Shown piece by piece: positions 50,484 through 59,830 of a DNA stretch of 64,000 nucleotides. Origin of the DNA: Qipengyuania gelatinilytica (GTDB lineage Bacteria > Pseudomonadota > Alphaproteobacteria > Sphingomonadales > Sphingomonadaceae); NCBI RefSeq assembly GCF_019711315.1, contig NZ_CP081294.1, positions 1,674,001 through 1,738,000 on the forward strand. The letters run 5' to 3'. The translations under genes were made by a program, and so were the position numbers. Below the pieces are notes generated by a model. The model did no database searches and was not told the origin of the DNA. It saw nothing but the letters and a program-made list of their open reading frames with translations. Within the stretch, counting starts at the first letter, position 1. Every line of letters begins with the position of its first letter.

Positions 50484-51758
50484 ATGGATGACACGATCTT
50501 CGCCTTGTCGAGCGGGGCGCCTCCCGCTGCGATCGGCGTGGTGCGGATCAGCGGACCGAAGGCGGGCGATGCTGTCGCCGCGTTGGCCGGGTCGCTGCCG
50601 GATCCTCGACGGGCAAGCCTGAGGACCCTGCGCGATGATGGCGGCGCAGAACTGGATAGCGCGCTGGTCATCTGGTTTCCGGGCCCGAAGACGTCGACCG
50701 GGGAAGATCTCGCCGAGTTTCACTGCCACGGGGGCAGGGCGGTCGTTTCGGCAATCGAGAATGCGCTGTCATCGATCGAGGGTTTGCGACGCGCCGAGCC
50801 CGGCGAGTTCACCCGCCGTGCTTTTGCCAATGGCGTCATCGACCTCGCCGAAGCCGAGGGTCTTGGTGACCTGCTGGCGGCGGAAACGGATCTCCAACGG
50901 CAGGCGGCACAGGCTTCGGCAGGTGGAGGATTGTCACGCAAGGTTGAGGGATGGCGAGACCGCGTCCTCTACCTCTCGGCGCTCGTCGAGGCTGTGCTCG
51001 ACTTTGGTGATGAGGACGATGTCGAGAGCCTGCCGGAAATGTTTCACGTGGAACTTTCGTCGCTTGTCGGCGAATGGCGAGACGCTATCGAGGCTCCGCG
51101 TGCAGAGCGTTTGCGCGACGGGATCCGCATAGTTTTTGCCGGACCCCCCAACACCGGCAAGTCGTCGCTGTTCAACGCTCTTCTCGATGAGGGTGCCGCC
51201 ATCGTCTCGGAAGAAGCCGGGACCACACGAGACGTTATCGAACGGCCTGTCGCTCTGGCGGGTGTGCCCTTCATCCTGATCGATACCGCCGGATTGAGAG
51301 ACGAAGGGGCTGGGACGGTCGAGCAGATCGGGATTGGTCGGGCGCGGCAGGAGCTCGAGCGGGCCGACATCATCCTGTGGCTTGGCGAAAAAGGCGAGGG
51401 ACCCGCCGGTGCATGGGAAATCGCATCGCGCTGCGATATTGAGGGCGAGGGCAAGAAAGAGCCGCGCCATGTGGTTTCGGCTGTAACCGGTCACGGATTG
51501 CACGAGCTGGTCGAGGATATCGTGGCGACGGGAAGGTCGTTACTTCCGAAACCGGGTCTTGCCGCCCTGAACCGCCGGCAGGGTGCTGCATTGGCCGATG
51601 CGCTCTCGGCTATCGAGACGATCGGATCGGATGACGATCCCTTGCTGACCGGCGAGAAGCTGCGGCTCGCACGGCTTGCACTGGACCGGCTCCTTGGTCG
51701 CCATTCCACCGAGGACATGCTCGACGCATTGTTCGGCCGCTTCTGTATCGGCAAGTGA
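50484..51758 (+). CDS. mnmE: tRNA modification GTPase MnmE (TrmE)
   Basis: 424 residues. With MnmG it installs the carboxymethylaminomethyl group at U34 of tRNA. The N-terminal tetrahydrofolate domain begins DTIFALSSGAPPAAIGVVRISGP; the G domain has G1 AGPPNTGKSSLFNALL, G2 in GTTRDVIE and G3 DTAGLRD; the C-terminus ends FCIGK, with the conserved catalytic cysteine. It contains a parS site at 51040-51055 and a second one right after its stop. mnmG follows after 60 nt. Confidence 0.96.
   Translation: MDDTIFALSSGAPPAAIGVVRISGPKAGDAVAALAGSLPDPRRASLRTLRDDGGAELDSALVIWFPGPKTSTGEDLAEFHCHGGRAVVSAIENALSSIEGLRRAEPGEFTRRAFANGVIDLAEAEGLGDLLAAETDLQRQAAQASAGGGLSRKVEGWRDRVLYLSALVEAVLDFGDEDDVESLPEMFHVELSSLVGEWRDAIEAPRAERLRDGIRIVFAGPPNTGKSSLFNALLDEGAAIVSEEAGTTRDVIERPVALAGVPFILIDTAGLRDEGAGTVEQIGIGRARQELERADIILWLGEKGEGPAGAWEIASRCDIEGEGKKEPRHVVSAVTGHGLHELVEDIVATGRSLLPKPGLAALNRRQGAALADALSAIETIGSDDDPLLTGEKLRLARLALDRLLGRHSTEDMLDALFGRFCIGK
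51040..51055. other. parS: parS site (ParB-binding), inside mnmE
   Basis: TGTTTCACGTGGAACT: 14 of 16 positions match the parS consensus TGTTTCACGTGAAACA, including the core TTCACGTG. It lies within the coding sequence of mnmE. Confidence 0.85.
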
Positions 51759-51774
51759 TGTTTCACGTGGAACA
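51759..51774. other. parS: parS site between mnmE and mnmG
   Basis: TGTTTCACGTGGAACA, one mismatch to the consensus, beginning on the base after the mnmE stop codon. Confidence 0.92.
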
Positions 51775-51818
51775 TCGAGGGCTTTGATCGCGGGACCGAT
51801 TGGGCTATCGGCCCCTCC

Positions 51819-53672
51819 ATGCAGAGTTTCGATATTATCGTTGTCGGCGGCGGACATGCCGGCGTCGAGGCGGCCTGTGCTGCCGCGCGCATGGGGGCGA
51901 ATACCGCCCTCGTGAGCTTCGACCTGTCGAAGATCGGCGCGATGAGCTGCAATCCTGCAATCGGCGGTCTTGGCAAAGGACACCTCGTGCGCGAGGTAGA
52001 CGCACTAGACGGCGTAATCGGTCGGGCGGCCGATGCGGCGGCGATCCACTACCGGATGCTCAACCGATCCAAGGGCAGTGCGGTCTGGGGCCCGCGTATC
52101 CAGGCCGATCGTTCGCTCTTCCATAAAGCGGTGCAGGGCATTGTCACCAGCCAGGCGAACCTCACGCTCATAGAGGGTGAGGCCGCGTCCCTCGCCTTGG
52201 ACGGTGGGCGCGTTTGCGGTCTGCACCTCGCCGACGAGACGCGGCTCGATGCACCGGCAGTCATTCTCTGCACCGGGACATTCCTTGGTGGCACGCTCTT
52301 CCGGGGAGAGGAGCGCTTCGAGGGCGGACGGATCGGCGAGGATGCTGCACGCGTGCTCGCCGCACAGCTTCGCGAGGCTGACTTGCCCATGGCTCGCCTC
52401 AAGACCGGGACCCCGCCACGCCTCGATGGACGTACGATCGATTGGGCCTCGCTTGACGAGCAGCCTTCCGACGGAGAGCGCTGGACGATGTCTTCGCTTT
52501 CTACCGAGCGCGTGAACCCGCAGGTGTTCTGCGCGATCACTCGTACCAATCGCGAGGCGCATGACATCATCCGCGCCAACCTCGACCGCTCGCCCTTATT
52601 TTCGGGTGCCATCGGTGGGGCGGGGCCACGATACTGTCCTTCGATCGAAGACAAGATCCACCGCTTCGGTGATCGGGAGGGGCACCAGGTTTTCCTCGAG
52701 CCCGAAGGTCTCTCGACGCATCTCGTTTATCCCAACGGGATCAGCACATCGCTCCCGGTAGACGTGCAGCAGGGCATGCTGCGCGCGATGAAGGGCCTTG
52801 AGCGGGTCGAGATGGCAGTGCCCGGCTATGCGGTCGAATACGACCACGTAGACCCGCGCGCGCTCAAGCCGGGTCTGGAACTCAGGGCCATCCCGGGCCT
52901 CTATTGTGCTGGCCAGATCAACGGGACCACAGGATATGAGGAAGCGGCGGCGCAGGGCCTCGTCGCTGGAATGAATGCCGCAGCTGCGGTCCTGGATCGT
53001 GAACCGGTCGGGTTGGACCGTTCGAACTCCTATATCGCGGTGATGGTCGATGATCTCACACTGCAGGGGGTTAGCGAGCCGTACCGGATGCTAACCGCGC
53101 GCGCTGAATACAGGCTGCGATTGCGGGCGGCCAATGCCGACACCCGTCTCACTGGCCTCGGCATCGAAGCAGGCCTCGTCGGCGAGGAGCGTGCCCGCTG
53201 GTTCGCTTCACGTGAAGCGCGTCGCTCGGTCATCGACAACCAGCTGGACGAAGAGGTGCACGCCAACGCCCTTATCGACGGTGGGATCAAGGCCAAGGCG
53301 GATCGTGGCTCGCAGCGCCTGAGGGACTGGCTGCGTGGAGGACAGATTTCGATCGACGAACTTTCGCGGATCGTCGGTGGGCTCGATGCGCAGGATGCGC
53401 TGACAGTGGAGATGGTCGAGGACGCCATCTACGAACCCTACCTTGCGCGGCAGGAGGCGGAGCTGCGCGATCTGAAGGCGGGCGAGCGGCTCAAATTGCC
53501 ACAGGATTTCCCCTATGGATCGGTGCCGGGACTGTCGAACGAAATGGTCGAAAGGCTGTCCCGTGCCCAGCCCGAAACCCTATCGGCCGCTGGACGTGTC
53601 CCGGGCATCACGCCTGCTGCACTGGCCGCCCTTCTCGTACATGCACGCCGGATTGAGGAGCGCGCAGCGTGA
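51819..53672 (+). CDS. mnmG: tRNA uridine-5-carboxymethylaminomethyl enzyme MnmG
   Basis: 617 residues. FAD-dependent partner of MnmE in tRNA wobble-U34 modification. The FAD-binding motif is [19 protein letters not shown] near residue 8; DTR...[57 protein letters not shown] and [22 protein letters not shown] are family signatures. A near-parS palindrome lies inside the gene at 53204-53219. Its stop overlaps the rsmG GTG (GTGA). Confidence 0.97.
   Translation: MQSFDIIVVGGGHAGVEAACAAARMGANTALVSFDLSKIGAMSCNPAIGGLGKGHLVREVDALDGVIGRAADAAAIHYRMLNRSKGSAVWGPRIQADRSLFHKAVQGIVTSQANLTLIEGEAASLALDGGRVCGLHLADETRLDAPAVILCTGTFLGGTLFRGEERFEGGRIGEDAARVLAAQLREADLPMARLKTGTPPRLDGRTIDWASLDEQPSDGERWTMSSLSTERVNPQVFCAITRTNREAHDIIRANLDRSPLFSGAIGGAGPRYCPSIEDKIHRFGDREGHQVFLEPEGLSTHLVYPNGISTSLPVDVQQGMLRAMKGLERVEMAVPGYAVEYDHVDPRALKPGLELRAIPGLYCAGQINGTTGYEEAAAQGLVAGMNAAAAVLDREPVGLDRSNSYIAVMVDDLTLQGVSEPYRMLTARAEYRLRLRAANADTRLTGLGIEAGLVGEERARWFASREARRSVIDNQLDEEVHANALIDGGIKAKADRGSQRLRDWLRGGQISIDELSRIVGGLDAQDALTVEMVEDAIYEPYLARQEAELRDLKAGERLKLPQDFPYGSVPGLSNEMVERLSRAQPETLSAAGRVPGITPAALAALLVHARRIEERAA
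53204..53219. other. Degenerate parS-like palindrome in mnmG
   Basis: CGCTTCACGTGAAGCG is a perfect 16-bp palindrome that keeps the parS core TTCACGTGAA but differs at positions 1, 3, 14 and 16. It lies between the confirmed-looking sites and may be a weak ParB site or chance. Confidence 0.35.
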
Positions 53673-54301
53673 TTACCAGCGAAGCCGAAGCCCGAACATT
53701 CATCGAGGGACTGGGCGGGCAGGGTGCAATCGAGAAACTGGAAGCGCTTGCAGCCGCACTACGCGAAGAGAACGAGCGGCAAAACCTCGTCTCGCGTGGC
53801 TCGCTTGAGGAAGTGTGGGTCCGCCACTTTGCCGACTCGGCGCAGCTGATCCCGCATGTTCCACGTGAAACAAAAGGCGCGTGGTTCGACCTGGGCAGCG
53901 GGGCGGGGTTCCCGGGCCTCGTGCTGGCGATCCTGCGCCCCAACGAGCCCACGGTCCTTATCGAGTCGCGCAAGCGACGGATCGACTGGCTTGAAGCCAT
54001 GGCCGACAATCTCGCACTGCAAAATTGCGTGATAGAAGGAAAAAGGCTCGAGCTCGTCGAAACGCGAAAAGCCGCGGTAATCTCCGCCCGCGCGTTCGCA
54101 CCACTGCCCAAACTCCTCAATTTATCCTCACGCTTCTCCACAGTGTCCACCTATTGGGTGTTGCCCAAGGGGCGCTCGGCAGCGCAAGAAGTCAGTGAAC
54201 TGCCGCGCAAAACAGGCAAAATGTTTCACGTGGAACAATCGCAAACCGATCCAGAGGCCGGAATCGTGGTCGGCAAGGGCAAGATAGGGACGGGAAAATG
54301 A
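53669..54301 (+). CDS. rsmG: 16S rRNA (guanine527-N7)-methyltransferase
   Basis: 210 residues, GTG start in a GTGA overlap with mnmG. It methylates G527 of 16S rRNA using SAM. Motifs: [12 protein letters not shown] in the N-terminal helices, [10 protein letters not shown], the SAM loop [37 protein letters not shown] and [14 protein letters not shown]. Two parS sites lie within its coding sequence (53857-53872 and 54222-54237). Its stop overlaps the parA ATG by 4 nt. Confidence 0.95.
   Translation: MITSEAEARTFIEGLGGQGAIEKLEALAAALREENERQNLVSRGSLEEVWVRHFADSAQLIPHVPRETKGAWFDLGSGAGFPGLVLAILRPNEPTVLIESRKRRIDWLEAMADNLALQNCVIEGKRLELVETRKAAVISARAFAPLPKLLNLSSRFSTVSTYWVLPKGRSAAQEVSELPRKTGKMFHVEQSQTDPEAGIVVGKGKIGTGK
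53857..53872. other. parS: parS site inside rsmG
   Basis: TGTTCCACGTGAAACA, one mismatch to the consensus, in the rsmG coding sequence. Confidence 0.92.
54222..54237. other. parS: parS site near 3' end of rsmG
   Basis: TGTTTCACGTGGAACA, identical to the site at 51759 and one mismatch from the consensus, 61 nt upstream of parA. Confidence 0.92.
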
Positions 54302-55086
54302 TCACCATCGCCATTGCAAACCAGAAGGGTGGGGTGGGCAAGACCACTACTGCAATCAATATTGCGACTGCCATGGCCGCCTCCGGCTGGAAAACCCTGC
54401 TGATCGACATGGATCCGCAGGGCAATGCTTCGACCGGCCTCGGCATCGGTGCTGCGGCACGTAACTACACGACCTATGATTTGCTCATGGGTGACGCCAC
54501 CTTGGCGCAGGCCGCCCAGCCAACCGAAATTCCTGGCCTCGACATCCTTCCGGCAACTCAGGACCTGTCTGGAGCGGAGGTCGAACTCGTTTCGGTCGAG
54601 GACCGCACTCACCGCCTGCAGAAGGCGCTGGAGGCTCCGCAACCCGGTTTCGCCGGTTACGACATCGCTTTCATCGACTGCCCGCCCTCGCTGGGCCTGT
54701 TGACGCTGAACGCATTGGGCGCTGCCGATACGCTCATGGTCCCGCTCCAGTGCGAATTCTTCGCGCTGGAGGGCCTCAGCCAGTTGCTCCAGACGGTCGA
54801 GCGTATCCAGCAACGCTTCAATCCCGATCTCGGCATTATCGGCATCGCACTGACCATGTTCGACCGCCGCAACCGCCTTACCGACCAGGTTGCCGACGAT
54901 GTCCGCGATTGCCTCGGCAATCTCGTTTTCGAAAACGTCATCCCGCGCAATGTGCGCCTGTCGGAGGCCCCGAGCCACGGCATGCCGGCGCTGATCTACG
55001 ACCATAATTGTCCCGGAAGTCGCGCCTATATCGGCCTTGCACGCGAGCTGATCGGACGCCTGCCCGAAAAGAGGAAAGCCGCATGA
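54298..55086 (+). CDS. parA: Chromosome-partitioning ATPase ParA (Soj)
   Basis: 262 residues of the ParA/MinD deviant-Walker family. The P-loop is QKGGVGKTTTAINIA with the signature Lys at K11-type position, Walker A' is DMDPQGNASTGLG, and Walker B is YDIAFIDCPPSLGLLT. ATP-dependent DNA-bound ParA pulls ParB-parS complexes during chromosome segregation. The ATG overlaps the rsmG stop (ATGA) and its stop overlaps parB, so mnmG-rsmG-parA-parB are translationally coupled. Confidence 0.97.
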   Translation: MITIAIANQKGGVGKTTTAINIATAMAASGWKTLLIDMDPQGNASTGLGIGAAARNYTTYDLLMGDATLAQAAQPTEIPGLDILPATQDLSGAEVELVSVEDRTHRLQKALEAPQPGFAGYDIAFIDCPPSLGLLTLNALGAADTLMVPLQCEFFALEGLSQLLQTVERIQQRFNPDLGIIGIALTMFDRRNRLTDQVADDVRDCLGNLVFENVIPRNVRLSEAPSHGMPALIYDHNCPGSRAYIGLARELIGRLPEKRKAA

Positions 55087-56021
55087 GCACCGCTATCGAC
55101 CGCAAGAAGAAACTCGGCCGCGGCCTTGGTGCTCTGATGGGCGAGATCCAGCGTGAAGAGCCGCTGGTGCGCAACGAAAATGCTCCGGCTCAGGGTGAGG
55201 AAGCTTCGGCTACCGCCTCGGCCAACGGCCTTTCGGATATCCCCGTCGCCGATATCTCGCCGCTGCCCGGTCAGCCGCGTACGCATTTCGACGAGGAAGC
55301 CCTCGACCAGCTCGCAGCCTCGATCGCCCAGCGCGGTGTGATCCAGCCCGTTATCGTTACCCCTGCGGGCAAGGGCCGTTATCGCCTTGTCGCCGGTGAA
55401 CGTCGCTGGCGCGCAGCCCAGCGCGCCCGTCTCCATGCTATCCCTGCTATCGTGCGCGATCTTGACGAGCGCGAAGTCATGGCACTGGCGCTGATCGAGA
55501 ACCTGCAGCGCGAAGACCTCAATCCGGTCGAAGAGGCGCGGGCTTACCAGAAGCTCTCGGATGACGAGGGCATGACCCAGGCGGAGATCGCCAAGCTGGT
55601 CGACAAGTCGCGCAGCCATGTCGCGAACTTCCAGCGCCTTCTCGCGCTTCCCGACGATGTGCTTGCGCTGGTTGCCGACAGCAAGCTGACCATGGGTCAC
55701 GCCAAGGCGCTGGTCGGACACGAGGACGCGAGCGAGATTGCGCGACGCGCAGCGAAGGACAATCTCTCTGTCCGCGAAGTCGAGAAGCTTGCCCGCGGGG
55801 ATCGCCCGAAAAAGACCGCCTCGGGCTCGCCAAAGCCGATTGCCGACAGCTCGACCGACGCCGATATCGCCGCGGTCCAGGGCCATCTGGAAGAATTCCT
55901 CGGCCTGCCGGTCAAGATTAGGACCGAAGGCGCGCCAGGAACCGGTACGGTGACGATCGGCTATCGCACGCTCGACCAGCTCGATCTTATCTGCCAGCGG
56001 CTGACCGGCGGCGAAATCTGA
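55083..56021 (+). CDS. parB: Chromosome-partitioning protein ParB (Spo0J)
   Basis: 312 residues. The N-terminus KKLGRGLGALMGE is typical of ParB and contacts ParA. The CTP-binding N domain has DEEALDQLAASIAQRGVIQPVIV and GERRWRAAQ, followed by ALIENLQREDLNPVEEA; the helix-turn-helix reads MTQAEIAKLVDKSRSHVANFQRLL; the C-terminal dimer domain includes LEEFLGLPVKI. ParB loads on the parS sites a few hundred bases to a few kb upstream of its own gene. Start ATG at 55083 overlaps parA by 4 nt. Confidence 0.97.
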   Translation: MSTAIDRKKKLGRGLGALMGEIQREEPLVRNENAPAQGEEASATASANGLSDIPVADISPLPGQPRTHFDEEALDQLAASIAQRGVIQPVIVTPAGKGRYRLVAGERRWRAAQRARLHAIPAIVRDLDEREVMALALIENLQREDLNPVEEARAYQKLSDDEGMTQAEIAKLVDKSRSHVANFQRLLALPDDVLALVADSKLTMGHAKALVGHEDASEIARRAAKDNLSVREVEKLARGDRPKKTASGSPKPIADSSTDADIAAVQGHLEEFLGLPVKIRTEGAPGTGTVTIGYRTLDQLDLICQRLTGGEI

Positions 56022-56023
56022 TT

Positions 56024-56506
56024 TCAGATCCGGTTTGAGAGAATTGCCGCAAGTGCTTCAATTCCCTCGCGATCTTCGCCGTCGAAGCGCGCTTTTGACG
56101 GACTGTCGAGGTCGATAACCGCCACGACGCCGCCATCGCGAATGACGGGTACCACCAGCTCGGAATTGGTCACCGAATCGCAAGCGATGTGGCCGGGGAA
56201 GGCATGCACGTCCTCGACCAGCTGCGTCTCAGCATCGGCTGCGGCGACGCCGCATACGCCCTTCCCGAGCGGGATGCGGATGCAGGCCGGGCGCCCCATG
56301 AACGGTCCCAGCACCAGCTCGCCATCGACCATACGGTAAAAGCCCGCCCAGTTGAGGTCCGGCAGGAAATCCCACAGGAGCGCAGCGACATTCGCCATGT
56401 TGGCGACTGCATCGGGCTCTCCGCTCGTCAGGGCGTCGGCCGCCTCGACCAGCTGGCGATAGGCTTCGGGCTTGGGGCAATCGGGTGCGGGGCGAAAATC
56501 GAACAT
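56024..56506 (-). CDS. Free methionine-(R)-sulfoxide reductase (GAF)
   Basis: 160-residue GAF-domain protein of the fRMsr (YebR) family, which reduces free Met-R-sulfoxide with thioredoxin. The three catalytic/resolving cysteines are C75, C85 and C109, with the same spacing (10 and 24) as C84, C94 and C118 of the E. coli enzyme; neighbouring motifs are LNWAGFYRM, GPFMGRPACIRIPLGKGVCG and CDSVTNSELVVPV. Convergent with parB (2 nt apart). Confidence 0.93.
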   Translation of the reverse strand: MFDFRPAPDCPKPEAYRQLVEAADALTSGEPDAVANMANVAALLWDFLPDLNWAGFYRMVDGELVLGPFMGRPACIRIPLGKGVCGVAAADAETQLVEDVHAFPGHIACDSVTNSELVVPVIRDGGVVAVIDLDSPSKARFDGEDREGIEALAAILSNRI

Positions 56507-56583
56507 GAATGCGCATCTAATGGAGGATGGCGGCCATGCAAGGGGCGTTGCGAGCGGCGCGCGGCTGTCGTAACACTATCTCC

Positions 56584-58035
56584 ATGAGCATTCTCAAGAA
56601 GCTGGGCATCGCCCTTCTCGTCCTGATCCTGGTCCTTGCGATCGCATTCTTTTTCATCTCGCGGGGGGACACGGCTGACGTACCCTTCAACGAAGTGACC
56701 GGGGCCGATCCGACGCTCCAGGATCCCGATGCAGAGACTTTCCCGACAGTTGCGATTGCCGAGCCGGTGGGCTGGCAAGAGGGGGAAGTGCCCGCCGCGG
56801 CGGACGGGCTTGAAGTCCAGCGCTTCGCCGAAGGTCTCGAACACCCGCGAACGCTCTACACATTGCCCAATGGCGACGTCCTGGTTTCGCTCACCCGGTC
56901 GCCGAACAAGGCTGGCGGCGGCATCATGGGCTGGATCGCCAATCGCCTGATGTCCAAGGCCGGCGCGACGGGCGAATCGCCCAATCAGGTTGTGTTGCTG
57001 CGGGACACAAATGGTGACGGCACGGCGGATACGCGGCTTGTCCTCATCGACGGACTGGATTCACCTTCAGGCCTCGCATGGGGTGATGGTACACTTTACC
57101 TCGCAAATCACGATGAAGTGCTTGCTTTCCCTTATGAACTTGGTGCGGACAGCCCCTCGGGCGAGCCGCGCAAGGTGACCGATCTTGCAGCCGGTGGCGG
57201 ACACTGGATGCGCAATCTCGAACTCCACCCGGACGGCAACCGGCTCTATATCGCAGTCGGTTCCGACACCAATATCGGCGACAAGGGCATGGAGGCCGAA
57301 GAGGGCCGCGCGCTGATCTGGGAGGTGAACCTCGAAACCGGCCAGCGTCGCCAGTTCGCCGGTGGCTTGCGCAATCCCAATGGTCTCGACTTCAACCCGT
57401 GGTCGGGCGAGCTGTGGACCACTGTCAACGAGCGCGACATGCTGGGCAGCGACCTGGTGCCCGATTACCTGACCAATGTCCCGGTCGGCGCCCAATACGG
57501 CTGGCCGTGGGTCTATTGGGGCGACATTTACGACCGCCGCGTCGACGCCCCGCCGCCTGCCTACATCAGCTATGTCCGCAAGCCGGAGTACGCACTCGGC
57601 CCGCATGTGGCGGCACTGGGCCTCGTTTTCAGCAAGGAAGGCGCGACGATGGGCGAGGCATTCTCGAGCGGCGCCTTCATCGCACAGCACGGCTCGTGGA
57701 ACCGCAAGCCGCCTTCCGGCTACGACGTCGTCTATGTCGCCTTCGACGAGCGCGGCAATCCGCAGGGCAAGCCCGTGCCTATCCTGACCGGCTTCCTCAA
57801 GGATGACGGCACCACGCGCGGCCGCCCGACCTGGGTCGAATGGGCTGGTGACGGGTCGCTGCTGGTCAGCGACGATACCGCCGGAATCATCTGGCGCGTC
57901 ACCGCACCGGGCGCCGAAGGGCAGGGCGCAATCGAGCAGATCAGCGGCAACCGGCTCCCGCCGCAGCGGGAACTGCGCGGCCAGAACGCCACCTTCGGCG
58001 AGGATGACTACGCGCGCGAAGTCACCGCCGAATAA
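56584..58035 (+). CDS. Sorbosone-dehydrogenase-like beta-propeller protein
   Basis: 483 residues. An N-terminal membrane anchor (LGIALLVLILVLAIAFFF) is followed by a six-bladed propeller of the soluble glucose/sorbosone dehydrogenase (GSDH) family: LPNGDVLVSLT, GLDSPSGLAWGDGTLYLAN, RNLELHPDGNRLYIAVGS, GGLRNPNGLDFNPWSGELWTT and HGSWNRKPPSGYDVVYV. Relatives use PQQ to oxidise sugars in the periplasm, but not every member binds PQQ, so activity is uncertain. No PQQ-synthesis genes are in the window. Confidence 0.85.
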   Translation: MSILKKLGIALLVLILVLAIAFFFISRGDTADVPFNEVTGADPTLQDPDAETFPTVAIAEPVGWQEGEVPAAADGLEVQRFAEGLEHPRTLYTLPNGDVLVSLTRSPNKAGGGIMGWIANRLMSKAGATGESPNQVVLLRDTNGDGTADTRLVLIDGLDSPSGLAWGDGTLYLANHDEVLAFPYELGADSPSGEPRKVTDLAAGGGHWMRNLELHPDGNRLYIAVGSDTNIGDKGMEAEEGRALIWEVNLETGQRRQFAGGLRNPNGLDFNPWSGELWTTVNERDMLGSDLVPDYLTNVPVGAQYGWPWVYWGDIYDRRVDAPPPAYISYVRKPEYALGPHVAALGLVFSKEGATMGEAFSSGAFIAQHGSWNRKPPSGYDVVYVAFDERGNPQGKPVPILTGFLKDDGTTRGRPTWVEWAGDGSLLVSDDTAGIIWRVTAPGAEGQGAIEQISGNRLPPQRELRGQNATFGEDDYAREVTAE

Positions 58036-58044
58036 GTCTGCGGA

Positions 58045-59784
58045 TCAGCCCAGCAGCGACGCCGTGTCGAGCTCGTAAAGGGTCTCGGCACCGCCCGTCG
58101 CGGAGGCCTTGAGGCCCGAGGCTTCCGGCACGATACGGTCGAGGAAGAAGCACACGCTTGCGGTCTTGGTCTTGGCAAGGCCGGGCGCTTCGCCGCTTTC
58201 GACAGCCCGCAGCTGCCTGAGAAGCTGCCACCCTGCCGTCGCAACCGAAAGCATGGTGCAGAACGGCACGCTGCCGGCGAGCCGATCGTCGAGGCTGGCG
58301 TCTTCGCGCATCCACTTGGCGATGGCCGCGCAATCCCCCGCTAGCGCGAACAGGGCGGGCTCATCCGCTGCGTCGCGGGCAATTTCCTCGGTCAGGCCGA
58401 TCAGCGCTTCGCCATTGTCGAGGCCGAGCTTGCGCGTGACGAGATCGGCCGCCTGGATGCCGTTGGTTCCCTCGTAGATCGGGGCGATACGCGAATCGCG
58501 CCAGTGCTGTGCCGCACCGGTTTCCTCGACGAAGCCCATGCCGCCATGGACCTGGATCCCGAGGCTGGCGACCTCGATGCCGATATCGGTCCCCCAGGCC
58601 TTGATCAGCGGGGTCAGGACCTCGCCGCGCGCCTTGGCAGCCTCGTCACCCAGAACGCCGCGATCCACCTGTCCGGCGGTGTAGTAGAGGAGGGCGCGCG
58701 AGCCTTCGGTCAGCGCTTTCATCCGCAGCAGCATGCGGCGCACGTCGGGGTGCTCGATGATGGAGACCGGGCTCTTGTCCGCAGAGCCCGCGCGGGCCGA
58801 CTGGACGCGCTCCTTTGCGTAATCCAGCGCCTGCTGGGTGGCGCGTTCGCTGATCTGGACACCCTGGTTGCCGACATTGATGCGCGCATTGTTCATCATC
58901 GTGAACATGGCCGCGAGACCGCGGTTTTCCGCGCCGACCAGCTCGCCGATGCATTCGTCATTGTCGCCATAGCTCATCACGCAGGTGGGCGAGGCATTGA
59001 TGCCGAGCTTGTGCTCGATGCTGACGCAACGGACATCGTTGCGAGCCCCCAACGATCCGTCCGGTTTCACATGATACTTGGGGACCACGAACAGCGAGAT
59101 CCCGCGGCTTCCCTCGGGCGCATCGGGCAGGCGAGCGAGGACGAGGTGGATGATATTCTCCACCAGCTCGTGCTCGCCCCAGGTGATGTAGATCTTCTGG
59201 CCCTTGATCAGGAACTTGCCGGCATGCTCGCCCTCGGTGATGGGCGTTGCCGTTGCGCGCAGGGCGCCGACATCCGACCCGGCCTGCGGTTCGGTGAGGT
59301 TCATAGTCCCCGACCATTTCCCGCTGACGAGGTCCGGCAGGTATTTCTGCTGGAGTTCCTCAGCGCCATGATGTTCGAGCGCCTCGATCGCGCCGACGCT
59401 GAGCATGGGCAGCAGGTTGAAGGCCATGTTCGCCGTGCCGAGGTTCTCGAGTACGTTGCAGGCGAGGGTGAAGGGCAGGCCCTGGCCGCCGAATTCTTCG
59501 GGCGAAGCGATCGCGTTCCAGCCCTGCTCGACATATTCGGCATAGGCTTCGGCGTAACCTTCGGGTAGGCGAACGACCCCGTTCTCAAGTTTGGCACCCT
59601 CAAGATCGCCCACACGGTTCAGCGGCGCGAACTCGCCGGCTGCGAACTGGCCCACGCCTTCCACGATCGCCTCGACCATATCGGGCTCTGCAGCGGCGAA
59701 TTTCTCCGAGCGGGCAAGCTCCTCGATGCCGGCGTTCACGCGGATTGCGAGCAACTGGTCCTGGGTGGCGGGGGTGTAGGTCAC
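58045..59784 (-). CDS. Acyl-CoA dehydrogenase
   Basis: 579 residues. It introduces a trans-2 double bond in acyl-CoA using FAD. Core motifs: ASPEEFGGQGLPFTLACNVLENLG, MNLTEPQAGSDVGALRATATP and GQKIYITWGEHELVENI for the FAD site, RINVGNQGVQISERATQQAL, and QVHGGMGFVEETGAAQHWRDSRIAPIYEGTNGIQA for the catalytic region. The chain is longer than classic 380-aa ACADs because of a C-terminal domain usual in alphaproteobacterial AcdA-type enzymes. The gene stands between the propeller gene and tsaC. Confidence 0.93.
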   Translation of the reverse strand: MTYTPATQDQLLAIRVNAGIEELARSEKFAAAEPDMVEAIVEGVGQFAAGEFAPLNRVGDLEGAKLENGVVRLPEGYAEAYAEYVEQGWNAIASPEEFGGQGLPFTLACNVLENLGTANMAFNLLPMLSVGAIEALEHHGAEELQQKYLPDLVSGKWSGTMNLTEPQAGSDVGALRATATPITEGEHAGKFLIKGQKIYITWGEHELVENIIHLVLARLPDAPEGSRGISLFVVPKYHVKPDGSLGARNDVRCVSIEHKLGINASPTCVMSYGDNDECIGELVGAENRGLAAMFTMMNNARINVGNQGVQISERATQQALDYAKERVQSARAGSADKSPVSIIEHPDVRRMLLRMKALTEGSRALLYYTAGQVDRGVLGDEAAKARGEVLTPLIKAWGTDIGIEVASLGIQVHGGMGFVEETGAAQHWRDSRIAPIYEGTNGIQAADLVTRKLGLDNGEALIGLTEEIARDAADEPALFALAGDCAAIAKWMREDASLDDRLAGSVPFCTMLSVATAGWQLLRQLRAVESGEAPGLAKTKTASVCFFLDRIVPEASGLKASATGGAETLYELDTASLLG

Positions 59785-59830
59785 GTCTTATCCTCTTGGC
59801 TTTCCGTAGCAGCAGATATAGCGCGCGGGC

